Positions 1-10,370 of a stretch of DNA of 64,000 nt are shown here, in pieces. This DNA is from Pelobates cultripes. Lineage: Eukaryota; Chordata; Amphibia; Anura; Pelobatidae. The position numbers were made by a program, and so were the translations under genes. Within the stretch, counting starts at the first letter, position 1. Each line of letters begins with the position of its first letter. The notes beneath the pieces were generated by a model that did not search any database, had not been told where the DNA came from, and worked only from the letters and a program-made list of their open reading frames with translations. The stretch spans positions 106,750,723-106,814,722 of the forward strand of contig OW240921.1 in NCBI GenBank assembly GCA_933207985.1, written 5' to 3'.

Positions 1-631
1 CCGGATTAATAGAGCTACACATAAAATTTCATTACATATACATATAACCTGCATCCTCATTAGTATATTTCAATGTATTTTCCATTTTCCGCTGTAAGTT
101 TCATCTCTGGCACATGTGATGTATACACTAGTCTATTTGCAGTATTAAAAGAGCTTTAGGCTTTTAAAAAAAAAAAAAAACTATATTTGCATCTTATTTA
201 TTCTTTCTTTCTACCCATTCAGTGACTTGGAAGGACTGAATACTGTAATTGATGCATCTAGATTGGAGATCCATGTCATCATCAAAGGAACCACGAGAGT
301 CGATTAAAGAAAAATAAACTATACTGCGTTCTTCTTTTGTTCCGTGCCGGCATCTCGTTCTTCTGGGAGAAAAGACAATTAATAAAAATAGGACCAACTA
401 CAAAAAGTGGCAGAAGCAGTTTCAAATTCAGTATTGCACTTGATACATGTACATTTGCTATGTAATTCAGGGACATGTCTTGGAATATACATTGTAGCTT
501 ATTTACTAAACAAAGAATAGTGATGAACTGAAAATCAGTTTAGACCCCCAAAAGCAAGTTACCACAATGACTTAGAATCTTCTATATTCAATTACTTGTT
601 TTACCTAAACTGCAAGTTCAATAATCAAATA
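1..631. other. AT-rich non-genic stretch
   Basis: No coding exon, RNA gene or recognisable element was seen. There is an A-run at 166-180. The short open frames here have no family-like motif. Confidence 0.5.
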
Positions 632-1264
632 AAAATACAGAATATGACGGCAGATAAGAGCCCATATAGTCTGCCCAATTTTATAAATACTTTCATTAGT
701 CTCTTATATCTTCAATAGCCTTATGCCTATCCCATGCATTCTTAAACTCCCTCACTGTGTTAACTTGTACCACGTCAGCTGGAAGGCTATCCCATGCATG
801 CACTACCCTTTCAGTAAAGTAATACTTCCTGATATTATTTTTAAACCTTTGTCCCTCTAATTTAAGACTATGTCCTCTTGTTGTGGTAGTTTTTCTTTTT
901 TTAAATATAGTCTCCTCCTTTACTGTGTTAATTGCCTTTATGTATTTAAATGTTTCTATCATATATACTCCCTGTCTCGTCTTTCCTCCAAGCTATACAT
1001 GTTAAGATCCTTTAACCTTTCCTTGTAAGTTTTATCCTGCAATCCATGAACCAGTTTAGTAGCCCTTCTCTGAACTCTCTCCAAAGTATCAATATTCTTC
1101 TGGAGATACGGTCTCCAGTACTGCTTACAATACTCCAAGAGAAGTCTCACCAGTGTTCTGTACAATGGCATGAGCACTTCCCTCTTTCTACTCCTAATAC
1201 CTCTCTTTACACACCCAAGCATTCTGCTAGCATTTCATGTTGCTCTATTACAGTCTGCCTACCT
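632..1264 (-). mobile_element. CR1-like LINE, 3' part (RT C-terminus and 3' end)
   Basis: On the minus strand two adjacent frames (1222-959 and 962-696) encode the typical end of a CR1/Jockey-group LINE ORF2. The first carries LEYC, then LERVQRRATK and YKERLKDLNMYSLEERR; the second carries FKNNIRKYYFTERVV and WDSLPADVV. The frame break near 960 and the lack of the RT core make it dead. The 3' end lies near 632, where the signature seen in the copies at 23985-24381 and 45925-45985 begins. The upstream part of the same RT lies at 4466-4650, and the two parts are separated by insertions at one TTAA site. Confidence 0.8.
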
Positions 1265-1344
1265 TTAACCCCTTAAGGACCAAACTTCTGGAATAAAAGG
1301 GAATCATGACATGTCACACATGTCATGTGTCCTTAAGGGGTTAA
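1265..1344. mobile_element. 72-bp TTAA-flanked MITE (copy 1)
   Basis: A 72-bp body (1269-1340) has inverted ends CCCCTTAAGGAC and GTCCTTAAGGGG and a palindromic centre around TGTCACACATGTCATG. TTAA flanks it at 1265-1268 and 1341-1344. A TTAA target duplication is the hallmark of piggyBac-type transposition, so this is inferred to be a non-autonomous piggyBac-like MITE. A near-identical copy with the same 72-bp length is at 55352-55431. The left TTAA lies in the LINE and the right TTAA is also the left end of the next element. Confidence 0.8.
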
Positions 1345-1358
1345 AAGACCACTATAGG

Positions 1359-1640
1359 CACCCAGACCACTTCAGCTTAATGAGGTGGTCTGGGTGTCTG
1401 GTCCAGCTAGGGTTAACCCTTTTTTCTATAAACATAGCAGTTTTAGAGAAACTGCTATGTTTATAAATGGGTTAATCCAGCCTCTAGTGGCTGTCTCATT
1501 GACAGCCGCTAGAGGGCTTCCGCGCTTCTCACTGTGATTTTCACAGTGAGAAGACGCCAGCGTCCATAGGAAAGCATTGTGAATGCTTTCCTATGGACTG
1601 GCTGAATGCGCGCGCAGCTCTTGCCGCGCATGTGCATTCA
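1359..1640. repeat. Array of six consecutive hairpins
   Basis: Six separate inverted repeats follow one another almost without spacers: 1359-1398, 1414-1474, 1481-1515, 1525-1553, 1562-1598 and 1603-1640. Each has its own loop and the stem sequences are unrelated to one another. They occupy the left subterminal part of the T2-like element. Confidence 0.8.
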
Positions 1641-1890
1641 GACGAAGAGGAGGCGGAGAGGAGGAGAGCTCCCCGTCCGGCGCTGTAGAAAGAGGTACGT
1701 TTAACCCCTTCATCCCCCCAGAGCCCGGCGTGAGGGGGACCCTGAGGGTGGGGGCACCTTCAGGCAGGGCCGGACTGGGGATACAAAGCAGCCCTGGAAA
1801 AAAAATTTGTGCCAGCCCCATAAGTCACTGCGCCATATATTGTCGCATGTAATATGTAAGGCTATATCTTGCCAGGACAGATGATTGAGT

Positions 1891-1891
1891 A

Positions 1892-1923
<32 letters not shown>
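1891..1923. repeat. TA microsatellite
   Basis: A nearly pure alternating TA run with one C interruption, inside the hAT-like element. Confidence 0.9.
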
Positions 1924-2346
1924 TGCTTTTTCTAATATAAAATATTGGTCCTTTCAGGGTAAAACGTTTAATTATACAGTAAGCATACGCACATGCAGAC
2001 ACAGGCAATTTCACTGACATTTCAGTGACACACACAAACTCATTGATACACAGCCTCATAGACAAACAATCTTACTGATATACATCAGCTCATTGACATA
2101 AAAACACAAGCTCACTCACTAGCAGGCACACGCATGCATGCAAGCTCACTCACTAGCAGATGCACACACACAGCTTAATGTGTTGGTACTGGTGTCTATA
2201 GCATGTCCCTACAGGCTTTTCAACGTAAACACTGACTTTTCAGACAAAAGGCAGTGTTTACATTGCTTCAAAGTGACACTGCTAGTGACAGTCACTCAGG
2301 CGGTCACTAGAGGTGCTTCCTGTGTTAGTGCCCTCCCGCGCTGCTG

Positions 2347-2396
2347 AATGAGACTGGCGCCGGAATATGACGTCATATTCCGGCGACGGTCTCATT
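2347..2396. repeat. 50-bp hairpin centred on TGACGTCA
   Basis: Nearly perfect inverted repeat with AATGAGAC and GTCTCATT ends and CCGGAATATGACGTCATATT at the centre. The centre contains a CRE-like palindrome, but nothing here shows regulatory use. Confidence 0.75.
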
Positions 2397-2559
2397 TAGC
2401 TGCGTGCTGGGGAGCAGAGCCAGCGCAGCTCGCGCAGCTCCCTCAGCGGCCGCCAGGACAAGTCCACCAGCGGCCGCCAAAAGACCTCCCCAGCGGCCAG
2501 GGGAGGGCTGGCAGCCTTAGGCCTGGGGGCAAAACCAGTCAAGTAGACTGGTGCACCTG

Positions 2560-2700
2560 CCCAGGATCAGAGCCGGTGCAAGGATTTTTGCCGCCCTAGA
2601 CAAAATAAAAATTTGCTGCCCCCACATGTCACATCACAATGCCCCACCCATATGATCTGCCATATGAACTAGCGCCAGTGCTGCACACAGTGTGTGTTTA
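2560..2700. repeat. Dispersed repeat with GGATTTTTGCCGCCCTAG
   Basis: This block recurs at 63525-63713 with the same order of landmarks: GGATTTTTGCCGCCCTAG, then CATCACAATGCCCCACCC, then GCCAGTGCTGCA and GTTTACATTA. It is a repeat unit of unknown class. Confidence 0.6.
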
Positions 2701-3119
2701 CATTAAAAAGCCTGCAGGGACCAGCTATAGACACCAGAACCACTTCATTAAGCTATAGTGTCCCTTTAATGTGAGGTAAATTATAGATTAGTGTCACTAA
2801 TAATATACTAGATTGCCTACTTACAAGCAGATGAGGTTGATGATGGGCTGCAGTTTGGCTCCACTGCTCTGGTGTAGAACAGGATCTCTGGAGGCTGTTT
2901 GCAACTGTGGTCACAAAATTCAATGTTCTGGGAGAATTGGAAGCAGCTCAATTTTTTTGGGGCCCCTTACACAGCTCAAGGTCTGGGCCCCAGGGCCTGG
3001 CGGTGAGTATGCCCATAAGGCCCACTCATAAGTTCCACCCACCCATGAGTTCGCTCACAGGGAGTGGAGTGTGTAGGGGATGTGTTATGTGTTATTGTAG
3101 AGGATCTAATATGTGTGCT

Positions 3120-3545
3120 TATGGTATGTAGTGTTTGGGGTTACCAGTTTGTGCAGGTGATGCAGTGTGTTTGTGTGTAGTGGAAGCAGTGTGTATTTGT
3201 GTATAAGGGATGTATTATGTGTTTCTGGTTGTGTGTAAGGGATGCATTGTGTGAATCTGTGTTTGTATGCATAAGGGATGCAAAGGTGTGTGTCTGTATG
3301 TGTGTGCATGAGATGCATTGTGTTTCTGTGTGTATGTAAGAAAAGAAGTGTGTGTGTTTGCATGCGTGTTACGGGTTTGCATTGTCTGTTTCTGTGTATG
3401 TGTGCAAAGGATGCATTGTCTTTGTGTGTAAAGGTTGCATTGTGTGTGTGTGTGTAATGGATGCATTGTGTGTTTCTCTGTGTGTAAGGGAAGCATGTTG
3501 TGTTTCTGTGTATGTATAGGGATGCATTGTGTATGTGTGCGCGCG
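3120..3545. repeat. Degenerate TG-rich minisatellite
   Basis: Repeats of roughly 30 bp built on AAGGGATGCATTGTGTG and TTTCTGTGTGT, degenerate in length and sequence. Reverse-strand frames rich in His, Thr and Met here are artefacts of the repeat. Confidence 0.7.
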
Positions 3546-3593
3546 TAGTGTGAAAAAGCTCCCTGTCTTGGCCCCTGTCCTATAGAGCTGCCC

Positions 3594-4004
3594 CTTCTTC
3601 TTATTCCCCCCCTCCCCTCTTCTTATTCCCCTCCCTCCCCTCTTCTTATTCCCCCCCCTCTTTTTATTCCCCCCGATCTTATTCCCCCCTCCCCTCTTCT
3701 TATTCCCCTCCCTCCCCTCTTTTTATTCCCTCCCTCCCCTCTTCTTATCCCTCCCTCCCCTCTTCTTATCCCATCCCCTCCCTCTTATTCCCTCCTCCCT
3801 CTTCTTATTCCCCTATTTTATTCCCCATCTTATTCCCCCCTCCCTCTTCTTCTTATTCCCCCCCTCCCTCTGCTTGTCCCTCCNNNNNNNNNNNNNNNNN
3901 NNNNNNNNNNNNNNNNNNNNNNNNNNNNNNNNNNNNNNNNNNNNNNNNNNNNNNNNNNNNNNNNNNNNNNNNNNNNNNNNNNNCTCTTCTTACCCCCTCC
4001 CCTG
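3594..4004. repeat. Polypyrimidine tract (CTTCTTATTCCCCC type)
   Basis: An almost pure C/T tract built on CTTCTTATTCCCCTCCCT units runs into the assembly gap and resumes on its far side (3984-4004). Confidence 0.8.
3884..3983. other. Assembly gap (100 N)
   Basis: Exactly 100 unresolved bases inside the pyrimidine tract and directly before a long palindrome. The round number suggests a gap of unknown true size. Confidence 0.99.
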
Positions 4005-4257
4005 TAGCGTGGCCGAGCTGCACTCCGGTCCGCGGTGGCCGGCCGGCCGGAGTGATAGGAAGGTGCACACTCCGTGTGCACTTCCTGTCAGTCCAGTCGG
4101 TAACAGGAAACAGAAACTCCGCGCGGAACAGGAGTTTCTGTTTCCTGTAACCGGCCGGACTGACAGGAAGTGCACACTCAGTGTGCATCTTCCTATCACT
4201 CCGGCCGGCCGGCCACCACGGACCGGAGTGCAGCTCGGCCACGCTACAGGGGAGGGG
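3994..4257. repeat. 264-bp near-perfect palindrome
   Basis: The left arm (from CCCCTCCCCTGTAGCGTGG) and the right arm (ending CCACGCTACAGGGGAGGGG) pair along almost their whole length. The centre is near 4126. The arms hold GGCCGGCCGG blocks. Overlapping frames read the same peptide on both strands, as expected of a palindrome, and are not genes. It lies in the right part of the hAT-like element. Confidence 0.9.
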
Positions 4258-4261
4258 AGGA

Positions 4262-4401
4262 GCTGCAGCCGCCTGAGGCTCTTAACAGAGCGCTCGGGCG
4301 GCTGCAGTATTTAAAGGGCCGGCCCAGGAACGCGGCCGGCCCCCAGGTGCCGCGGCCCACCGGGAAATTTCCCGGTATCCCGGTGGGCCAGTCCGGCCCT
4401 G
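4262..4401. repeat. GC-rich hairpins at the right end of the hAT-like element
   Basis: Three inverted repeats occur in a row: GCTGCAGCCGCC paired with GGCGGCTGCAG (4262-4307), GGGCCGGCC paired with GGCCGGCCC, and GCCCACCGGGA paired with a GGTGGGCC end. The last is shared with the copy starting at 63714. Confidence 0.65.
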
Positions 4402-4465
4402 CCTTCAGGGCACTATTGTGCCAGGAAAACATACTTGTTTTCCTGGCACTATAGTGGTCCTTTAA

Positions 4466-4650
4466 GTCATCTGAAATAATTACCCCTAAATCCCTTTCCT
4501 CATATGTTGCGGTTAGGACTCTATCAAATATTCTGTACTCTGCCCTTGGGTTTTTACGTCCAAGATGCATTATCTTGCACTTATCCACATTAAATGTCAG
4601 CTCAGACCATTTTTCTAGTTTACCTAAATCATTTGCCATTTGACTTATCT
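4466..4650 (-). mobile_element. CR1-like LINE, RT segment upstream of the nest
   Basis: The minus frame encodes LGKLEKWSELTFNVDKCKIM, then LGRKNPRAEYRIFD and ERDLGVIISDDLK, a typical RT thumb-side segment of this LINE group. It stops at the TTAA where the T2-like element entered and continues at 1264 on the same strand. Together with 632-1264 it is one LINE split by about 3.2 kb of insertions. Confidence 0.8.
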
Positions 4651-4911
4651 AATCACAATATGACGAGCCAATTAGTATATTTTTTGTTTAACGAATAAAA
4701 CCTACAAATGTACCACCAACTAACCACTGAATGATGGAAAAATTAAACTAAACAGATGTTTGCTCAGCTTGCGGCATAAGAGATATATCAGAAAAATTGG
4801 CAGATTTATATCCGAGCTCTGCCTTTTAACAAAAATATAGCAAACTTGGCCCTTGTTGCAGTGCAGTTCAATGTTTAGTTGAAAATCCTCTACATTCTAA
4901 TCACAGTTATT

Positions 4912-5000
4912 AACATAACACCAAAAAATTCCACAGCACCGTAGAAAACAGTAGGTGAAGAGGGCATTGCCCAAACGAGCTTACAATTTAAAGGGATAAG
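4912..5000 (-). mobile_element. LINE/SINE 3'-tail fragment
   Basis: On the minus strand it contains AATTGTAAGCTCGTTTGGGC, followed by CTACGGTGCTGTGGAATTTT. Related tails, most carrying the CTACGGAATCTGTTGGCGC type of signature, occur at 8080, 17127, 23618, 27210, 35378 and 38360. Assignment to an L2/CR1-type LINE or a derived SINE is an inference. Confidence 0.5.
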
Positions 5001-6589
5001 GGAGTTTAAAAACTTGTACTTTTAAAAGAGCTCCACATTTTGGGAAATATTGGATTCTGTGTCACAGAAGGGCTGGGCTTTAGACTCCTGGATAGATGCC
5101 AGACTTTTTAAAGCTTCAAATAGTTTTGTTAAACCACTCACAAATGGCTTGAAACTAATCGCTGAGAATACCATCTACGGACTCTTTGCACAATCATCAT
5201 TACAATGAACTGTAGTGCGTTCAGTGCTTGGAGCAAAATGAAGAATCTTACCTGTACATTTCGTATGGGAGACTCGGAGTGCTATTCCTCCCAATGAACG
5301 CCTTTAGGAAGACTGTTTGGCCACATTGCTTGGCCCTGTTTGGTACAAACCTTTTGGTTTTAAACATATTTCATCTACTTTTTGGGAAAACAGTTAAGCA
5401 TTCTATAAATAAAGCAATAGCCTAAGGTTTAACAAAAAAATGTGTGGGTTTGTGTTTATTATCTTAATAGTCATTCCCTGTCCCTCTTCAGTGAACTAAA
5501 TAACGCACAGTACTCAGAAAATTCATTTTGTACTTGAATGTTGAGGTTACCAAAATATGTAGTTTTTAGGAGACGGGTAGAAAGCTCTAAACTTTTTTCT
5601 CTATTCATTTAAATTGTGAACGTTTAATTAGTTTATTCAGTGGTTACACACATTTATTACAGATGGAGTTCAGCCAGTGACCAGGAGCCACGTAGACATA
5701 TCCTGAATATGCCATGCATGTGTGTGTGTGTGTCTGTGTGTATGTTTTATTTAATGTTTATTGCTGTCTTTGTTTGGTTGTGTTACTGGCTTCAATTCAA
5801 TCAGCATACTAAGTGAGGAAGGTCAGGGCAACTGTAGTTTTATGTGATAATGCACATAGTGTTATGGTTTACTAATGTACCTTGCTTGTTAAAGATAAAT
5901 ATACAAAGTAATAAAAGATTAATAAAGAGATCATTTTATAATATTAAAATGATTAAAGCACATTACAGACTACAGTTTAACCATTCCTGCATTATTTGGA
6001 AAGTAAGTGGATTTGCTGAAAACTGTCATGTCTTGCTGCATCTGCAGTGAGCTCTGCCCAAACTAAGAAATTATTCAACCAATTACAGTGTTCACTTATC
6101 ATTCTTTAGCACTGACAAGTTTATCCTATGTGCTCTACTATAGAGTGAGGGGTTCTGGGAGTTGTAGTTTACCAGGTAGCTTAATATTGTAGTAAGCAAT
6201 AAATAATAATAATTACTAATCAAGATCGAATTTACCATACATGTGCAATAAACACACATTACCATTCCTTATCCTGCGGAATGGCAATGTTTTCAGTTGT
6301 AGGCTTAAAACTAAGGGGACATTGGAACCAGACCACTTAATTGAGATAAATTAGTCTGGGTTCCTATAAGTCCCTTAATTATTATGCAAAACTATCAGGT
6401 TCTCTGGTTTTACTATTAATAGATATGTGTTTGAGTAAATGAGTAATAAGAATATCTGTTTCATTCTATAAACTACTGACATTTCACCCAAATTCCAAAT
6501 AACAACTACTGGCAGAAAATGACAACCGGACAGTTTTTCTAAACCTCAAAACATGCAATGAAAACAAGTTAATATTGATCTTAAACAAC
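5001..6589. other. AT-rich stretch without a recognised gene
   Basis: No domain, RNA gene or clear repeat was found. There is a short TG run near 5715-5742. The open frame at 5228-5425 shows no family motif. Confidence 0.5.
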
Positions 6590-7230
6590 GTGTTACTAAT
6601 GTTAACACAAGTTCAGAAAATCAATACTTGGTGGAATAACCTTGATTTTCAAATCCAGCTTTCATGTGTCTTAGCATGCTCTCTACCAGTTTTCACATTG
6701 TTGTTGGGTGACCTTATGCCACTCTGGTGCAACACTTCAAGTAGTTCGGCTTTGTTAGATGGCTTGAGACATCCATCTTTCTCTTGATTATATTCAAAGG
6801 ATTTTCATTGGGGTACAGATTTAATCAGCAGGCCATGATAGAGAGTTAATCCAGGGGTTCCTATATCCACACCATGATTGACATTTTAGTGTGCATGGGC
6901 TTTATTCTGCTAAAACACCAATCCTTAGTTGGGGAACATTGTCTTAGAAAAAGGAAGCACATTTTCTTCTAAGATAGCCTTGGCATGATTTATGTGTCCA
7001 TCACAAAATCAATCTCCCTGTTTCCAACCTTGATGAAACACCCACAGATCATCAATGATCCTCCACCAAATTTTGCAATGTGTGCAAGCCACTGTGCTTT
7101 GCATGTCTCTCCAGATCTTCATCAACAACAGACTTAGTGTGACAACCAAAAGGTTGGTTTGCTTGGAGAGGAACTCAGTTGCAGTGGAACGGCAACCCCT
7201 TGCATACATGACCTTCACAGGTGCCTGAGA
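6590..7230 (-). mobile_element. Tc1/mariner remnant
   Basis: The sequence TTGGTGGAATAACC followed by TGCCACTCTGGTGCAA, and then sequence matching the reverse complement of a Tc1 transposase C-terminal coding part, is characteristic of vertebrate Tc1 elements. A minus-strand piece near 7018-7080 reads like a degenerate relative of the Tc1 HGGGSIMLWGCFSS region. It is heavily decayed, with no usable frame and no clear inverted termini. Confidence 0.55.
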
Positions 7231-8079
7231 ATTTTACTGGAACCTGGGAGATTTATGAGGGCATGGGTGCCTTTATTTACAGTGGACGTGATGAAGCCAG
7301 AAAGGACCAGGATCAGGGATCAAGCACCAGGAACAAGAATCAGGAACCAGGATGCTAGGAGACTGGGGCAAGTGCCAGAACAACCAAGCATTGACCAACT
7401 GCAGTGATTGGCTAGTTATAAGGAGATCAATCATGTGACTGGCCCAGCCTCCCCCCCAGTGTAAATGCTCTGCGGGCCACGTAACACTTAGGTAGAAATA
7501 ATGGAGATTTAGTTACAGTATATGATCATACATTGTATATGCCCACCACAACACCAATGTACTCCATTTTCATAGGTACCACTCTACCAACCTATTGACT
7601 TCTACTTTTAGAATAATCCACTTACTGGGGCTCTCTGCAGTGCAAGGTTTATTAGGGCCCTGTGACAGGGAGGGGTATAAAATTGAGGGAAGCAAACGTT
7701 TGTAGCATAATTCTATGAATATGAAACAACACAATCAGCAGGTAGCACCATTTAAAACTTTAGAGTACTTGAATATAATGGATTCTAGTCCCTTATTAGA
7801 AATAAGTTAATCTATGTTTTTACCCCTCTCTTTTGATCTTTTACTTTCCCACTCTTCTTTTCTCTAACTTTATATCTTTGACATAAAGTAATACAGCCAA
7901 AGGCTGTATGTTTTTGCAATATGAGAATATCTGGTATGTGCAAATATATGCATCCATTACGGACCATTTCCCTGACTATGATTCAATTAGTATTAACATT
8001 TGTATAGGGACCAACATAATGAAACATTGGGTATATAAAACTAGTGTAGACATAGTGCAGTAATATAAAGTAATGTTGA
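7231..8079. other. Non-genic stretch
   Basis: A locally repetitive segment (GGACCAGGATCAGGGATCAA, then AGGAACCAGGATG) lies near 7300-7360. Nothing else was recognised. Confidence 0.4.
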
Positions 8080-8145
8080 TTAGGACAAGAAGTGTAGAAG
8101 GCCTTGTTCAAAGGAGCTCACAATCTAAGAGAAAGGTATAAAGAT
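8080..8145 (-). mobile_element. LINE/SINE 3'-tail fragment
   Basis: It contains CCTTGTTCAAAGGAGCTCAC and AATCTAAGAG, which on the minus strand match the TGTAAGCTC-type tail seen at 35378 and 4912. Confidence 0.4.
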
Positions 8146-8341
8146 AACAAGAGGTTGAACAATGTGCCAGAAGAGAGAATTCACCATTCATTGCCTGACA
8201 TTGTCAGCTGACCGCTCTCAGTCAATGTCTGATAATCTGTGTAAGGAAGGTTGCATAGAATTGACATCACCCAGCCTGGAACTCTAATTTCAAGCTGGCT
8301 GATGACAATCCAATGATGCTGCATTTCCATCAGCAGAGAGG

Positions 8342-8988
8342 TTAAAGGGACACTATAGTCACCAGTGCAACTACATGTATTGCTGACCCTATAGTGTTAA
8401 CACGACCATCTAGCCCCCCTGGGCCCCTCATGCCTCCATAAATATAGTAAAAATCTTACTGTATTCAACCCTGAAGCTGTAAATCTGCATGCTGTTAGAC
8501 TCAGGAAAAACAAGCAGTCTGCTGACATGTGATAGCCTGATCCAATCACAGTGCTTCCCCATAGGATTGACTGAGACTGACAAGGAGGCAGATCAGGGGC
8601 AGAGCCAGTATGATTCAAACACAGCCCTGGCCAATCAGCATCTCCTCATAGAGATGAATTGAATCAATGAATCTCTGTGAGGAAAGTTCAGTGTCTGCAT
8701 GCAGAAAGAGGAGATACTGAATCACAGGATGCTGTGCACAGTGCTGCCCTGTGCTCTGCTGACAGCAGGTCTGAGTGGATGGAGGCATATTATGCCTCCA
8801 TCAACTCCGAAGTCCCTCTGGTTCACTCTGAGTGACTGCAACTGGAGGTGTTCCTAGCTTTCAATGTAAACATTGTATTTTCTCAGTGAATACAGTGTTT
8901 ACATTAGAAAGGCTGCAGGGAGCTATAGTTCTCACCTGAACAACCTCATTAAGCTGAAGTTGTTCAGGTGACTATAGTGTCCCTTTAA
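8342..8988. mobile_element. T2-like non-autonomous element, complete (647 bp)
   Basis: The ends are inverted copies of TTAAAGGGACACTATAGTC, and TTAA lies at both boundaries. This matches the TTAAAGGRR termini known for the Xenopus T2 family. No transposase is present. The copy at 32963-33362 shares the left 60% in the same order (GCCCCTCATGCCTCC, GATCAGGGGCAGAGCCAG, CAATCAGCATCTCCT). It is the best reference copy of this family in the window. Confidence 0.85.
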
Positions 8989-10370
8989 ACTCCATGTGTG
9001 CAGTGAAATGCTTCATCTGCAGACTTTGGGCACCATAACCCGTTCAGGTCAGTGACGTGGCCATGGTGCTTGATCTAACCCATTACATTTGAAGCTTCTT
9101 TTGAATTTACCTTACTATTCATCATTTTAGTAAATAACCCTGTATCACTTTCTCATCATTGCCTTGGACAAGTGAGATCGTGTAGACTGTCTGATGGGTT
9201 ATATGACACTTTCATGTACAACGTGCTGTGACCAGTGCATTGTGACTGGTGATAACTATGATAAAAATACATTTACTGTTGGGTTATATTACAAATCTCC
9301 CCGTAGTGTAAATGTTCCCTTAAGTTAGAGGGATATTGTGTCACTGTGTACAGATTTTTCTCTGGAGAATATAGCTAGCGAATATTCCAATGATTAACTA
9401 AAAATAGTCAAATATCTGTTCTCCAGCTGTTTATGAACTACAATGTCCATGAACTGGTACCAGTGCCTCGACTGTGAATTTATTTGAGTCGTAGTCTGTT
9501 AAAGGCTAGAAATTTCTACCCTTGCACTAAGTAATGAAAGGATAATCATATAATTTAAATTATTAAATAAACAAGCTTTAAAAGATCAATCTATCTAATT
9601 GTCTGTCTATCCATCCATCTATCCATCTTTTATAAAGTGCATCCCGTATCTCTCACTACATAGTTTATTTTTATTTTCTTACTTAGTTTTTGATTATATA
9701 AATCTGCAGTATGATTTTATAAAAAAGCGAGGAAGGGGTTACACCATAAGAGCTATTTTTTCCCCAGCAAACTGCACGCTTCTCCGCTCCTGTCCTTTAG
9801 GAAACGTTCTGTTCTCTACTGCTATCAAGTTTTATTTTTTTTGGCTGCTATTTCTGTACATGTTACGCAATTTTCTTGGAAAGAAAGGGCTGGACGAGAC
9901 TTTGTCAACAACGGCCCTTGCTGTTTTTTTTTTATTTTTTTTTATTTTTGCTTACAAATTGGTCTAAGCTCGGTTACTTAGCAGTGCACAAATGGTACAT
10001 GGTACACTTCTGTACCTTCCGTCTTATATTTTTGAAATGTCATGTTGCTGGGAGGGCAATGCTTATCTCTGTTTGTTCATAATTCTTTTTAAAAAAAGGT
10101 TTAAGATTTATATATACGATGTACGGCTTCTTAGCCTCATAGATACAATAATTTAGTGTTGAAATTAAAACATTCTATCCATACATTTACAAAGGAACAA
10201 ACATTTAAGCAGATGCATGTGTTAAATGTAAAGAATTTAGGGCAAATATTGTTGAATGCCTTTTTTAGTTTTATTTTTAAACTAAAAGTGCAATATAGCC
10301 ATAATCTGAGATATAATACCCTATATTCAAAGGATATGTCATTTGTGGCTTTCTTTCAGCAACAGATCAA
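8989..10370. other. AT-rich stretch without a recognised gene
   Basis: It holds a degenerate TCTA/TCCA tetranucleotide run at 9589-9632. The 122-residue frame at 9599-9967 begins in that run, is rich in Phe and has no known motif. Confidence 0.5.

Larger units (their letters stand above)
2173..2769. mobile_element. T2-like element, left end truncated
   Basis: The right end (about 2690-2769) finishes in CTATAGTGTCCCTTTAA and contains the GTTTACATTA and GCCTGCAGGGA blocks also found in the intact element at 8342-8988. An inverted partner arm lies at about 2173-2238 (GGTGTCTATAGC and CCCTACAGGC). The left arm lacks the terminal TTAAAGGGACAC. It is nested inside the hAT-like element. Confidence 0.5.
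1765..4401. mobile_element. hAT-like non-autonomous element with TSD CCTTCAGG
   Basis: The left end CAGGGCCGGACTGG (from 1765) is matched by the right end CCAGTCCGGCCCTG (to 4401). The eight bases CCTTCAGG occur exactly on both sides, at 1757-1764 and 4402-4409. A CAGGG-type terminus with an 8-bp duplication is typical of hAT transposons. No transposase domain is visible in about 2.6 kb. The interior holds a T2-like fragment, a TG minisatellite, a pyrimidine tract, an assembly gap and a long palindrome. The start of a related copy lies at 63714. Confidence 0.85.
1341..4465. mobile_element. T2-like TTAA-bounded DNA element, split by a hAT-like insertion
   Basis: The left end is TTAAAAGACCACTATAGG. 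The right end, read inward on the other strand, is TTAAAGGACCACTATAG. The Xenopus T2 family is known for TTAAAGGRR-type termini and TTAA targets, and these ends fit closely. Removing 1341-4465 together with the adjacent MITE rejoins the LINE reading frame across a single TTAA, which supports both boundaries. The native parts are 1341-1764 and 4402-4465; the rest is the hAT-like insertion. No transposase is visible. A right subterminal hairpin lies at 4417-4448. Confidence 0.75.

Noticed and set aside
1583..1852. 89-residue plus-strand frame and its antisense partner
   Set aside because: Both run across the hairpin array and the hAT-like left terminus and have no protein-family feature.
2347..2396. 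cAMP-response element (TGACGTCA)
   Set aside because: The octamer is simply the centre of a transposon hairpin, and nothing else indicates a promoter.
3830..4454. Overlapping frames on both strands with near-identical peptides
   Set aside because: They arise from the 264-bp palindrome and the N gap, not from genes.
9599..9967. 122-residue Phe-rich plus-strand frame
   Set aside because: It starts in a tetranucleotide repeat and is made largely of T-rich simple sequence, with no motif.
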